NCBI GenBank assembly: GCA_027058735.1
Contig: JALURZ010000023.1
Coordinates: 1-17,337, forward strand
DNA: 17,337 nucleotides
Source: Hyphomicrobiales bacterium
Lineage (GTDB): Bacteria; Pseudomonadota; Alphaproteobacteria; Rhizobiales; JALURZ01
Direction: 5' to 3'
How positions within the stretch are numbered: the first letter of the stretch is position 1; each line of letters begins with the position of its first letter. The position numbers were made by a program, and so were the translations under genes. Of the stretch, positions 1 to 7,596 are shown piece after piece. The notes below the pieces were generated by a model. The model made no database searches, had not been told where the DNA came from, and saw only the letters and a list, made by a program, of their open reading frames with translations.

Positions 1-339
1 CGGCCAGCGGTTCTGGCTGCGCGCGGTGAGGCCCTGATAGAGTTCCACCTGGGTTGCCCGCACATTGGGTTCGTGGCGCGCGCCGGTTCCGATCTCCATG
101 AGCGCATTTGGCTCTTCCGCGCCAAGGCCCACAATGCCGCGTGGCCGGTGGTATTTGAAACTGCGTCCAACGACGCGAATGCCGTTGGCCAGCAGGGCGG
201 AGGCCAGCGTGTCGCCCTTGAAGCCGGTGAGTTTGCGGCCATCGAAGGTGAAACCCAGCGGCAGGTCGCGATTGACAAGCCTGCCCGTGCGTCCGTTCAG
301 GCCCGCGCTGGCGGGCAGTCTGCCCGGCTTGGCGCTCAT
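1..339 (-). CDS. soxA: Sarcosine oxidase alpha subunit, N-terminal part (cut by window edge)
   Basis: This is the first 113 residues of the large alpha subunit of heterotetrameric sarcosine oxidase. The enzyme oxidatively demethylates sarcosine to glycine and, with tetrahydrofolate, yields 5,10-methylene-THF. The visible segment carries the typical amino-terminal features of the family: an LGFTFDGRKLTGFKGDTLAS stretch, then LLANGIRVVGRSFKYHRPRG, then GAEEPNALMEIG and ATQVELYQGL. This is the 2Fe-2S-ferredoxin-like fold found at the N terminus of SoxA and related amine dehydrogenases. The rest (NAD-binding and GcvT-like THF-binding domains) lies beyond base 1. The start codon at 339 overlaps the soxD stop in an ATGA arrangement, so the two are translationally coupled. 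A soxG gamma subunit gene would be expected downstream, outside the window. Confidence 0.93.
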   Translation of the reverse strand, partial: MSAKPGRLPASAGLNGRTGRLVNRDLPLGFTFDGRKLTGFKGDTLASALLANGIRVVGRSFKYHRPRGIVGLGAEEPNALMEIGTGARHEPNVRATQVELYQGLTARSQNRWP

Positions 340-665
340 GTGCGGCCTCCTCTGCCCTTCGGCCCGGCCGGTGCGCCTTCCGCGAGTTTGGGCGGCTGAT
401 CGGTGATGGCGTAAAACGCCTTGAATTCCAGGGTCATCGTGTCGCGGGCCGCGTGAAACCATTTGCCGCATCCGCGCGCGCACACCCAGCGTTCAAAATG
501 CAGGCCGCACGGATTCTTGCGGATAAACAGGTAGTCACGCTGTGCTTCGTCGCTGATATTTTCCGGATCCAGGCTTGCCGGGCGTTCGATATGGGCGGCG
601 CCGCCATAGCGGAATTCCGTTTCATCGCCTTCGACGCCGCAGACCGGACAGGAAATCAATAGCAT
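336..665 (-). CDS. soxD: Sarcosine oxidase delta subunit
   Basis: This small (109 aa) zinc-binding delta subunit belongs to heterotetrameric sarcosine oxidase. Visible family marks are the N-terminal MLLISCPVCG with a Cys-X2-Cys pair (C6, C9), EFRYGGAAHIERP, DYLFIRKNPCGLHFERW, and GCGKWFHAARDT near residues 65-76. In the characterised enzyme zinc is held by two N-terminal cysteines and a His/Cys pair four residues apart. Here the equivalent pair appears to be C62 and C66, so the expected histidine is replaced by cysteine, giving a probable four-cysteine site. The C-terminal tail after about residue 90 is Pro/Gly-rich and looks like a lineage-specific extension. The gene begins 20 bp after the soxB stop, with a GAAGAG purine stretch just upstream of the ATG, and its stop overlaps the soxA start. 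It is clearly part of a soxB-soxD-soxA operon. Confidence 0.94.
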   Translation of the reverse strand: MLLISCPVCGVEGDETEFRYGGAAHIERPASLDPENISDEAQRDYLFIRKNPCGLHFERWVCARGCGKWFHAARDTMTLEFKAFYAITDQPPKLAEGAPAGPKGRGGRT

Positions 666-685
666 GGCTCTTCACTCGCTGACAT

Positions 686-1936
686 CTAGTGCGCAACGCC
701 GGCGGCCACGCTTTCGTCGACGAACCGGCCTTCCAGAAACCGGTCGATGGAAAACGGTTCGGCAATCGGGTGCGGGCGGTCATTGGCGATGGTGTCGGCG
801 AAGACGAACCCGGAGCCGGGAATGGATTTGAAACCGCCGGTGCCCCAGCCGCAATTGACAAACAGGCCGGCGACATCCGTCTTTGAAATGATCGGACTGC
901 GGTCACCGGTCATATCGACGATGCCGGCCCACTGGCGCAGCATCTTGAGCCGGCTGATGATGGGAAAGGTCTCCACCAGCGCGGTCACGGTGTGTTGCAG
1001 CGCGGGGAAACTGCCGCGCTGGGAATAATTGTTGTAATCGTCGGTGCCACCGCCGATGACCAGTTCGCCCTTGTCCGACTGGGAGATGTAGCCGTGCACC
1101 GTGTTGGCCATGATGACCACATCGAGAACCGGCTTGATCGGCTCTGAAACCAGGGCCTGCAGGGCGACGCTCTCGATCGGCATCCGCAGGCCGGCCATGT
1201 CGGTCAGGCGGGTGGTGTTGCCGGCCGTGACGATGGCGACCTTGCTGGCGCGGATGCGCCCTTTTGTGGTCTCCACCGCGTTGACGCGGCCGCGCGCCAC
1301 GGAAATGCCGGTGACCTCGCAATTCTGGATGATGTCCACGCCGCGCATATCCGCCCCGCGCGCATATCCCCAGGCGACCGCATCATGGCGCGCGGTCCCG
1401 CCGCGCGGCTGATAGAGCGCGCCCAGCACCGGATAGCGCACGCCCGCGGACATGTTGATGATGGGAACCTTCTTTTTCACCTGCTTGGGGGAAATCATTC
1501 TCGATTCGATGCCGAACAGTCTGTTGGCATGGGCGTTGCGCGTCATGGAGCGCAATTCATGTTCTGTCTGGCACAGCATCATCAGGCCGCGCGGCGAGAA
1601 CATGATGTTGAAGTTCAGCTCCTGGCTCAATCCCTCATAAAGCCTGTGGGCGAGCTGATAGATGGCGGCACTTTCATCCTGCAGATAGTTGGAGCGGATG
1701 ATGGTCGTGTTGCGCCCGGTATTGCCGCCGCCCAGCCATCCCTTTTCCACCACCGCGACACTGGTGATATTGTGCTCCTTGGCCAGATAATAGGCGGTCG
1801 CGAGCCCGTGGCCGCCGGCGCCGATGATGATGACGTCATATTGCGCCCTGGGTTCGGCGCTGCGCCAGGCGCGGCCCCAGCCCTTGTGGTAATTGGCCGC
1901 ATTGCGGGCCAGAGTGAATATGGAATAGCGTTGCAT
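686..1936 (-). CDS. soxB: Sarcosine oxidase beta subunit (FAD/FMN-binding)
   Basis: This is the 416-residue catalytic beta subunit of heterotetrameric sarcosine oxidase, a cytoplasmic flavoprotein of the DAO/glycine oxidase fold. Sarcosine is oxidised at its FAD, and electrons pass to an FMN at the alpha-beta interface. A dinucleotide-binding motif DVIIIGAGGHGLATAYYLA sits at about residues 34-52, followed by the family segment EKGWLGGGNTGRNTTIIRSN. PRGGTARHDAVAWG (about 177-190) contains the histidine (H184 in this numbering) that I align with the known covalent FMN attachment site. The C-terminal CGWGTGGFKSIPGSG motif (about 364-378) is also typical. Length matches the family. It is the first gene of the minus-strand sox operon, transcribed away from ccmI. 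No strong Shine-Dalgarno sequence precedes the ATG. Confidence 0.95.
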   Translation of the reverse strand: MQRYSIFTLARNAANYHKGWGRAWRSAEPRAQYDVIIIGAGGHGLATAYYLAKEHNITSVAVVEKGWLGGGNTGRNTTIIRSNYLQDESAAIYQLAHRLYEGLSQELNFNIMFSPRGLMMLCQTEHELRSMTRNAHANRLFGIESRMISPKQVKKKVPIINMSAGVRYPVLGALYQPRGGTARHDAVAWGYARGADMRGVDIIQNCEVTGISVARGRVNAVETTKGRIRASKVAIVTAGNTTRLTDMAGLRMPIESVALQALVSEPIKPVLDVVIMANTVHGYISQSDKGELVIGGGTDDYNNYSQRGSFPALQHTVTALVETFPIISRLKMLRQWAGIVDMTGDRSPIISKTDVAGLFVNCGWGTGGFKSIPGSGFVFADTIANDRPHPIAEPFSIDRFLEGRFVDESVAAGVAH

Positions 1937-2123
1937 GGATCAGGCTTGCCGGAGGATCACGTCGTTGTCAGCGAATCCGTACACACAATATAACCGGGAT
2001 GACCACATTCTCACCATGAAATTGCGACATGGACCGAAACGATGACGACGCCACCGTTCGAACCGGCGCGGACGCGGGCGCAATTGACTTGCTTTTTTCA
2101 CAGGGATTGCAAATAACCCCATC
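1937..2123. promoter_or_regulatory. Divergent intergenic region between soxB and ccmI
   Basis: This 187-bp gap must hold promoters for both outward-facing operons. For ccmI, a TTGACT hexamer at 2084-2089 resembles a -35 box, but no good -10 sits 16-18 bp away. For soxB, the minus strand reads TATATT at 1992-1987, a plausible -10, with only a poor -35 upstream. Neither promoter is certain. No clear operator palindrome was recognised. Confidence 0.3.
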
Positions 2124-3272
2124 ATGCTTCTCTGGTTCCTTTTTGCCGTAGCGACTGTGCTGGGCGTTTTACTGGTGATCTGGCCGCTGACGCGCCCGCC
2201 GCCCGGGTCTTCGGACCGGCCCACCGGGCTTGAGGTGCTTCAGGATCAGTTGCGCGAACTCGATGGCGAGGTGGAGCGCGGCCAGATTGAGGCCGGCGAA
2301 GCCGAAGGCGCCAGAACCGAGATTTCCCGCCGCCTTCTGTCCGCGGCGCAGCAGCAGGAGGCCCGCCCCCCGGCACCCGATCCGCGGTCCGGCGGCGCCC
2401 GCGCCGCAACGCTGCTGGTCGCCGCCGTCAGCATTCCGGCGCTCAGTGTGGCGCTCTATCTGATGGTCGGTTCGCCGCAGCTTCCCGGCAAGCCCTTTCG
2501 CGAACGCGCCGATATCCCGGTTGAGCAGCAGCAGGTCGGCCAGTTGATCGCGCGAATTGAAAAACATCTGCTTGACCAGCCTGATGACGTGCGTGGCTGG
2601 ACGGTTGTCGCGCCCGTATATATGCGGCTGCGGCGCTATGGTGATGCGGCGAATGCCTATGAGCGGATTCTTGCCCTCAGCGGGCGCACGGCGCCGATGC
2701 TGGCGGCCTATGGGGAAGCCCTGGTCCTCGGCGATGAAGGCCTGGTTCGCGCCAGTTCCTACAAGATTTTCACCGAAGCCCTGAGCCTGGATGCGCTGGA
2801 GCCCAAGTCGCAGTTTTATCTGGGCCTTGCGGAACTGCAGGACGGCCGCCCGGATGTGGCGGTCAGGCGCTGGCGCGCGCTGATGGAGCGGCTGCCCGAG
2901 GACACGCCGTGGCGCGACGCTCTGGCCGAGCAATTGCGCCAGGCCGAAGCACGGCTCGCGCCCGCCGACAAGGACACGCCCGCGCGCGCGCCCGCCCTGA
3001 GCCGGGAGCAGATGGATGCCGGCCGGTCGATGTCCCCGATGGACCGCCAGGCCATGATCGAAGGCATGGTCGAACGGCTGGCGAAGAGGCTGGAACAAGA
3101 CGGCGATGACATCGATGGCTGGCTCAGGCTTGCGCGCGCGCGCGTCGTCCTGGGCCGCAGGGCCGCCGCCGGCGAGGCGCTGGCGCGCGCGGAGAAGATT
3201 TTTGCACGCGACAGTGAGGCGCTGGCGAAAATCCGCAGCCTGCGCGAACAGCTTGATATGCCTCAGGGCTGA
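2124..3272 (+). CDS. ccmI: Cytochrome c maturation protein CcmI (CycH)
   Basis: CcmI binds the C terminus of apocytochrome c and presents it to the CcmF/CcmH heme lyase at the periplasmic face of the inner membrane. The 382-residue protein has the standard layout. A first membrane helix (about 1-22, MLLWFLFAVATVLGVLLVIW) is followed by a cytoplasmic charged loop containing LQDQLRELDGEVERGQIEAGEAE. A second membrane helix lies at about 93-115. A periplasmic region with TPR-type helical repeats follows (for example GWTVVAPVYMRLRRYGDAANAYERI and DIDGWLRLARARVVLGRRAAAGEAL). It is the first gene of a ccmI-ccmE-ccmF-ccmH operon; only 29 bp separate it from ccmE. The ATG has a weak ribosome-binding site, but the membrane helix begins immediately after it. 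Confidence 0.93.
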   Translation: MLLWFLFAVATVLGVLLVIWPLTRPPPGSSDRPTGLEVLQDQLRELDGEVERGQIEAGEAEGARTEISRRLLSAAQQQEARPPAPDPRSGGARAATLLVAAVSIPALSVALYLMVGSPQLPGKPFRERADIPVEQQQVGQLIARIEKHLLDQPDDVRGWTVVAPVYMRLRRYGDAANAYERILALSGRTAPMLAAYGEALVLGDEGLVRASSYKIFTEALSLDALEPKSQFYLGLAELQDGRPDVAVRRWRALMERLPEDTPWRDALAEQLRQAEARLAPADKDTPARAPALSREQMDAGRSMSPMDRQAMIEGMVERLAKRLEQDGDDIDGWLRLARARVVLGRRAAAGEALARAEKIFARDSEALAKIRSLREQLDMPQG

Positions 3273-3301
3273 ACATGTCGGGATTGTGTTGAACCGTGGC
3301 C

Positions 3302-3757
3302 ATGACCCGTAAACAAAGACGCATGACGCTGATCGGCGGCGCCCTCGCCGTGCTGGCGGTGGCGACGGGCCTGGTCTTGGCGGCGCTGAAGGACACGATC
3401 GTCTTTTTCCGCACGCCAAGCGAAGTGCAGACGCTTCAGATGGCCGAAGGGGTCCGGTTCCGGCTGGGCGGCCTCGTCGCGGAAGGCAGCATCAAGCGGC
3501 TTGGCGATGCGGTCATTCAATTCAGCGTGAGCGATCTGGACGCGACCTTGCCGGTCACGTACAAGGGGATATTGCCGGATCTGTTTCGCGAAGGTCAGGG
3601 CGTCGTGGCCGAAGGCAGACTGAACGCACAAGGGGTGTTTGTCGCCGACACCGTGCTTGCCAAGCATGACGAGACCTACATGCCGCGCGAAGTTGCCGAC
3701 AAGCTCAAGGAAAAGGGCTGGTGGCAGGCGGAACCGGGGAACGCCGGCAACAACTGA
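3302..3757 (+). CDS. ccmE: Cytochrome c maturation heme chaperone CcmE (CycJ)
   Basis: CcmE covalently binds heme in the periplasm and passes it to the CcmF/CcmH lyase. A signal-anchor helix (about residues 8-29) follows the basic MTRKQRRMTLIGG start. A beta-barrel OB-fold domain follows, with RLGGLVAEGS and VTYKGILPDLFREGQGVVAEG. The heme-attachment segment LAKHDETYMP carries the conserved histidine and tyrosine (His122 and Tyr126 counted from this ATG; equivalent to E. coli H130 and Y134). An in-frame GTG six bases upstream (3296) would add two residues. I prefer the ATG at 3302 because MTRKQRR is the usual family start. Length of 151 aa is normal. Confidence 0.95.
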   Translation: MTRKQRRMTLIGGALAVLAVATGLVLAALKDTIVFFRTPSEVQTLQMAEGVRFRLGGLVAEGSIKRLGDAVIQFSVSDLDATLPVTYKGILPDLFREGQGVVAEGRLNAQGVFVADTVLAKHDETYMPREVADKLKEKGWWQAEPGNAGNN

Positions 3758-3802
3758 ACCACCTTTTGCAGGGCCTCTGGCAGTGAATGATGGGGACATG
3801 TC

Positions 3803-5782
3803 ATGATAGCTGAATTCGGTCACTATGCTTTGCTGCTGGCGCTGGCGTTTGCGCTTTACCAGATGATTGCCCCGCTTGTCGGCGCGGCGCGGTATGACGC
3901 GGCGCTGATGCGTTCGGGCATCGGCGCGGCGCATGCGCAGTTCATCTTCGTGCTGATCGCCTTCATGGCGCTGACGGCGGCCTATGTGGGGTCGGATTTT
4001 TCGGTCAGGAACGTCTATGAGAATTCCCATACGCTCAAACCGCTGATCTACAAGATCACCGGCGTGTGGGGCAATCATGAAGGCTCCATGCTTTTGTGGA
4101 TTTTGATTCTGGCCGCCTTTGGCGCCGCGGTCGCCACCTTCGGACGGTCTCTGCGGCCGGAATTCCAGGCCCGCGTGCTGGCGGTTCAGGCCAGCGTGGG
4201 GGTTGCGTTTCTGCTGTTTATCATCATCACGTCGAACCCGTTTCTGCGGCTTGATCCGGCACCGTTCGAGGGCCGGGGGCTCAACCCCATCCTTCAGGAC
4301 CCGGGGCTGGCGATCCATCCGCCGCTGCTCTATTTGGGGTATGTCGGGCTTTCCATGGCGTTTTCGTTCGCCATTGCCGCGCTTATGGAGGGGCGTGTCG
4401 ATGCGGCCTGGGCGCGCTGGGTGCGGCCCTGGACGCTGGCCGCCTGGATGTTTCTGACGCTGGGCATAGCCATGGGCTCGTGGTGGGCCTATTACGAACT
4501 GGGCTGGGGGGGATGGTGGTTCTGGGACCCGGTGGAAAATGCCTCTCTCATGCCGTGGCTGGCGGCAACCGCCCTGCTGCATTCCGCCATTGTCGTTGAA
4601 AAACGCGATGCCCTCAAGGTCTGGACGATCCTGCTTGCCATCCTTGCGTTCTCGCTGTCGCTGATGGGCACGTTCCTGGTGCGCTCCGGCGTGCTGACAT
4701 CGGTTCACGCCTTTGCCGTCGACCCGGCGCGCGGCGTCTTTATTCTCGGCATCCTGGCTGTCTTCGTCGGCGGGTCGCTGACGCTGTTCGCGTGGCGGGC
4801 CTCGGCCCTGAAGCCGGGCGGCATCTTTGCGCCGATCAGCCGCGAAGGGGGCCTGGTCGTCAACAATCTGCTGCTGGTGACCGCCTGTGCCTCGGTATTT
4901 GTCGGAACCCTTTATCCGCTGGCGCTGGAAGCCGTGACGGGAGACAAGATCTCGGTCGGCGCGCCATTCTTCAACGTGACGTTCGTACCGCTCATCCTGC
5001 CGCTGCTCGTTCTGGTGCCGTTCGGGCCGTTCCTGTCGTGGAAACGCGGCGACATTCTGGCGGCGGGCCAGCGGCTGATGGTGGCCGCCATCCTGGCGCT
5101 GGGCGCCGGCGCTGTTGGCACCGCGATCATCGATGGCGGGCCGGTGCTGGCGCCGTTTGGCATCGGGCTCGGGATCTGGCTCATCGCGGGCGCGGTGTCG
5201 GAGATTGCCTATCGCATCAAACTGTTCCGCAATCCCCTGGCCAAGTCTCTCAACCGCGCCTGGCATCTGCCGCGTTCGGTCTATGGCTCGGCGGTCGCCC
5301 ACGCGGGCCTGGGGGTCGTGGTAATCGGCATTGTCGCGATCAGTTCCTGGCGCGAGGAACGGATCACGGTGCTCAAGGCGGGTGAGCAGTTCAGCATCGC
5401 CGGCTTTGAGGTCACCTTCACCGGAACCCGCCCGGTGCGCGGGCCGAATTACAGCGATACCCAGGGCACATTCCGCGTCGCGCGCGACAATGAGACCCTG
5501 ATGACCCTGACCGCCGGCAAGCGCAAATATGCGGGAGCCGCGACCATGACCACCAGCGAAGCCGCCATTCACGGCTTCTGGACCGGTGATCTCTATATTG
5601 TGCTTGGCGACAAGAATGGCGAGGACGGCTATACGGTGCGGGCCTATTTCAATCCGCTTGCCCGCCTGATCTGGATCGGATCGGTCATCATGTTCTTGGG
5701 CGGCGGGATTTCGCTGTTCGACCGGCGCTACCGGGTCGGCGCGCCGCGCCGCGCGGCGGCCGTGCGGGGTGCCGCGGCATGA
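3803..5782 (+). CDS. ccmF: Cytochrome c-type heme lyase subunit CcmF (CycK)
   Basis: CcmF is the large integral membrane component that receives heme from holo-CcmE and ligates it to apocytochrome c. The 659-residue protein is a polytopic membrane protein with many hydrophobic helices. It carries the tryptophan-rich WWD signature WGGWWFWDPVENASLMPWL at about residues 235-253. The conserved periplasmic or membrane histidines are present: H172 (in LAIHPPLLYLGY), H260 (LLHSAIVVEKRD), H302 (TSVHAFAVDP) and H500 (AVAHAGLGVVV), matching the four functional histidines known in E. coli CcmF. A soluble periplasmic domain follows before the last helix. Translation starts at 3803 because the nearby ATG at 3798 is closed by an immediate stop. 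The end overlaps ccmH by 4 bp (ATGA). Confidence 0.97.
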   Translation: MIAEFGHYALLLALAFALYQMIAPLVGAARYDAALMRSGIGAAHAQFIFVLIAFMALTAAYVGSDFSVRNVYENSHTLKPLIYKITGVWGNHEGSMLLWILILAAFGAAVATFGRSLRPEFQARVLAVQASVGVAFLLFIIITSNPFLRLDPAPFEGRGLNPILQDPGLAIHPPLLYLGYVGLSMAFSFAIAALMEGRVDAAWARWVRPWTLAAWMFLTLGIAMGSWWAYYELGWGGWWFWDPVENASLMPWLAATALLHSAIVVEKRDALKVWTILLAILAFSLSLMGTFLVRSGVLTSVHAFAVDPARGVFILGILAVFVGGSLTLFAWRASALKPGGIFAPISREGGLVVNNLLLVTACASVFVGTLYPLALEAVTGDKISVGAPFFNVTFVPLILPLLVLVPFGPFLSWKRGDILAAGQRLMVAAILALGAGAVGTAIIDGGPVLAPFGIGLGIWLIAGAVSEIAYRIKLFRNPLAKSLNRAWHLPRSVYGSAVAHAGLGVVVIGIVAISSWREERITVLKAGEQFSIAGFEVTFTGTRPVRGPNYSDTQGTFRVARDNETLMTLTAGKRKYAGAATMTTSEAAIHGFWTGDLYIVLGDKNGEDGYTVRAYFNPLARLIWIGSVIMFLGGGISLFDRRYRVGAPRRAAAVRGAAA

Positions 5783-6243
5783 AGCGCCTGCTGGCCGGGC
5801 TGGCCCTGGCGGTGGGGCTGGTGGTGTATCTGGCGCCCGCGGTGGCGGTTCAGCCTGACGAAGTCCTCAAGGATCCGGTGCTTGAGGCGCGCGCGCGCGC
5901 GCTGTCGGCGGAACTGCGCTGCCTGGTCTGCCAGAACCAGTCGATCGACGATTCCGATGCGCCACTGGCGCGCGACCTGCGCCTGCTTCTCCGCGACCGC
6001 CTGACGAAGGGCGACAGCGACCGGCAGGTGATGGATTTCATCGTCGCGCGCTATGGCGAGTTTGTGCTGTTGCGCCCGCGTTTCGCTCCCCACACGTTCA
6101 TTTTGTGGCTGTCCGCCCCGGTCATCTTGCTGTTCGCCAGCATCGGTATTTTTGTCGCCGGGCGGCGGCGCTGGCGCAATCCTGATACCACCCCGCCCCT
6201 CAGCGCGGCCGAAAAGCGCAAGCTGAAAATGCTCCTCGACTAG
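5779..6243 (+). CDS. ccmH: Cytochrome c maturation thiol-reductase CcmH (CycL)
   Basis: CcmH is a membrane-anchored periplasmic protein that acts on the CXXCH cysteines of apocytochrome c as part of the heme lyase complex. The 154-residue product has an N-terminal signal sequence (about 1-23). The family motif LRCLVCQNQSIDDSDAPLA follows, with redox cysteines C48 and C51. A helical segment ending in DFIVARYGEFVLLRP comes next, then a C-terminal membrane anchor (about 107-127) and a short basic/hydrophilic tail. It corresponds to the short CcmH/CycL form, because the TPR domain fused to CcmH in E. coli is the separate CcmI here. ATGA overlap with ccmF shows coupling. A ccmG gene is not adjacent, consistent with a second ccm cluster elsewhere. 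Confidence 0.95.
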   Translation: MKRLLAGLALAVGLVVYLAPAVAVQPDEVLKDPVLEARARALSAELRCLVCQNQSIDDSDAPLARDLRLLLRDRLTKGDSDRQVMDFIVARYGEFVLLRPRFAPHTFILWLSAPVILLFASIGIFVAGRRRWRNPDTTPPLSAAEKRKLKMLLD

Positions 6244-6412
6244 CTCGGGGACCAGGCCGGGACGGCCGGATTTCCAGACAAACGTCACTTGCGCACTTGC
6301 ACCATGGGCAAAAGCCGGGTGAACTGTGCGTTGCCGGAAGAGGCTCCGGCTGCGGCCGGCCGGGGCAGTGCGGCGATTGGTGTGGAGCAAAATAGAGCTG
6401 GAGGAAAAGACG
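6244..6412. other. Intergenic gap after the ccm operon
   Basis: The 169-bp gap separates ccmH from the cyclase-family gene. It contains a perfect 6-bp stem (GCCGGA 6333-6338 with TCCGGC 6345-6350, 6-nt loop) but no following T-run, so it is at best a weak terminator. The open frame running through the right half (from 6326) has no ribosome site and no recognisable protein signal; I treat it as non-coding leader. No clear promoter was recognised. Confidence 0.4.
6400..6404 (+). promoter_or_regulatory. Ribosome binding site of the cyclase-family gene
   Basis: GGAGG lies 8 nt before the ATG at 6413. This fixes the start there rather than at the longer frame opening at 6326. The product then begins directly with a signal peptide. 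Confidence 0.75.
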
Positions 6413-7357
6413 ATGAAAATGAAAAGGCTGTTGCTGGGCGCGGCCCTGGCGCTTTCGATGACGACAGGGGCGCATGCCGCGCAGGATTGCAAACCGTCCA
6501 AATGGGGCGCGGACGACGAAATCGGCGCGGCCAATCTGGTGACGCCGGCACGCGTGCTGCAAGCCCTCAAGCTGGTCAAGCAGGGCAAGACCCACCCTTT
6601 GGGGATCGTCATAGACGACAAGACACCGGCGTTTCCTCCGCGCGGCCTGTCGCTGGAAATCGTGCAGCCCAACCAGCAGGGCGGAAAACGCCTGTTCGGC
6701 TACAAGGCCAGCTACAACGACGATCTGGCCCAGCTCTGGTTCGGTATCGGCCCGCAGATCGACGGTCTGGGCCATCTCGGCCAGGACGGGGTCTATTACA
6801 ATTGCAACAATGAGAAGGATTTTGCCGGGATCACCGGCGTGACCAAGCTCGGCGTCCACAATATCCCGCCCATCGTGGCGCGCGGCGTGCTGATCAACAT
6901 GGCCAAATATTTCGGTGTGAAATCCATGGAGGCCGGCAAGATGTTCACCGCCGCCGACATTCAGGCCGCCGCCAAGGCGCAGAATGTCGAAATCCGCGAA
7001 GGCGATGTGGTGTTGTTCCATACCGGCTGGACCGACGCCAATCTGGCCAGCGACCCGAAAAAATGGGTCAGCGGCGAGCCCGGCACATCGGAGGACGCGG
7101 CCGTCTATCTGGCCTCGAAAAACGTCATCGCGGTTGGCTCCGATACCTGGGGCCTGGAAGTGATCCCGCCGGAAAAAGAGGGCCGGCCGTTTTTCGGCCA
7201 TGTCACGCTGCTCAAGGAAAACGGGATCTACATCCTTGAAACCATGGATACCGGCCCGCTCGCCAGGGACAATGTGAGCGAATTCATGTTCGTTCTCGGC
7301 CAGGCGCGCATTCGCGGCACGGTGCAGATGATCATCAATCCGGTCGCGCTGTACTAA
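6413..7357 (+). CDS. Exported cyclase-family (kynurenine formamidase-like) protein
   Basis: This 314-residue protein belongs to the cyclase / kynurenine-formamidase-like superfamily, whose members are metal-dependent amidohydrolases with varied substrates. An N-terminal signal peptide (MKMKRLLLGAALALSMTTGA, likely cleaved after AHA near residue 22) sends it to the periplasm. Supporting segments are IDGLGHLGQDGVYYN (116-130), GDVVLFHTGW (197-206), VGSDTWGLEV (241-250) and FGHVTLLKENGIYILETM (261-278). The canonical superfamily metal motif is HxGTHxDxxxH. Here the corresponding stretch is GIGPQIDGLGH (111-121), so only D117 and H121 remain, and the two leading histidine positions are Gly and Gln. 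The later His/Glu pair (H263, E276) is kept. Substrate is unknown. It lies between ccmH and the lipoprotein gene and is probably not part of cytochrome maturation. Confidence 0.82.
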   Translation: MKMKRLLLGAALALSMTTGAHAAQDCKPSKWGADDEIGAANLVTPARVLQALKLVKQGKTHPLGIVIDDKTPAFPPRGLSLEIVQPNQQGGKRLFGYKASYNDDLAQLWFGIGPQIDGLGHLGQDGVYYNCNNEKDFAGITGVTKLGVHNIPPIVARGVLINMAKYFGVKSMEAGKMFTAADIQAAAKAQNVEIREGDVVLFHTGWTDANLASDPKKWVSGEPGTSEDAAVYLASKNVIAVGSDTWGLEVIPPEKEGRPFFGHVTLLKENGIYILETMDTGPLARDNVSEFMFVLGQARIRGTVQMIINPVALY

Positions 7358-7487
7358 AGCGTGTCTTAGTCGCGGGGGGGGGGCGTTTGACCGGGTTTTC
7401 GGCGCCTGCCGGGCGTCTTTGGGATACAGCCGCGGCCGGCCGGATCGGGGCGGCCTGCGCGGCGCATTTGCCCGCCCCGCGCCCCGC

Positions 7488-7517
7488 TTGACCCGGACAT
7501 CGGCTTGCGCTCATATC
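7488..7517 (+). promoter_or_regulatory. Candidate promoter for the lipoprotein gene
   Basis: TTGACC at 7488-7493 is followed, after 17-18 bp, by TCATAT/CATATC (7511-7517). This is a reasonable -35/-10 pair for an alphaproteobacterial housekeeping sigma factor. It lies about 80 bp before the chosen GTG start. It was identified by eye only. Confidence 0.35.
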
Positions 7518-7587
7518 GGGTTGGGTGGAGTTCCCTGCTGCGGCCCTCTCCGCGTCAAGCGCAGCGGGAACATCCGGTTTGGACTGG

Positions 7588-7592
7588 GGAGG
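7588..7592 (+). promoter_or_regulatory. Ribosome binding site supporting the GTG start at 7597
   Basis: GGAGG within a GGGGAGGG run (7586-7593) precedes the GTG at 7597. The spacing is on the short side. It favours this start over the upstream in-frame GTG at 7525. Confidence 0.5.
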
Positions 7593-7596
7593 GTTC

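Larger units (their letters stand above)
7358..7596. other. Intergenic region with a G10 tract
   Basis: The 239-bp gap between the cyclase and the lipoprotein gene begins with a run of ten G residues at 7374-7383, 17 bp after the cyclase stop. The rest is GC-rich with no recognisable gene. A candidate promoter and ribosome site sit at its right end and are listed separately. An in-frame GTG at 7525 would extend the lipoprotein upstream, but it lacks a convincing ribosome site. Confidence 0.5.

Noticed and set aside
3263..5572. 769-codon open frame on the minus strand
   Set aside because: It lies wholly antisense to ccmE and ccmF, which have clear family motifs. Its composition (Arg, Gln, His, Gly-rich, no domain) is typical of an antisense shadow in high-GC DNA.
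6326..6412. Upstream extension of the cyclase-family reading frame
   Set aside because: GGAGG and an immediate signal peptide place the start at 6413; the extension would bury the signal peptide.
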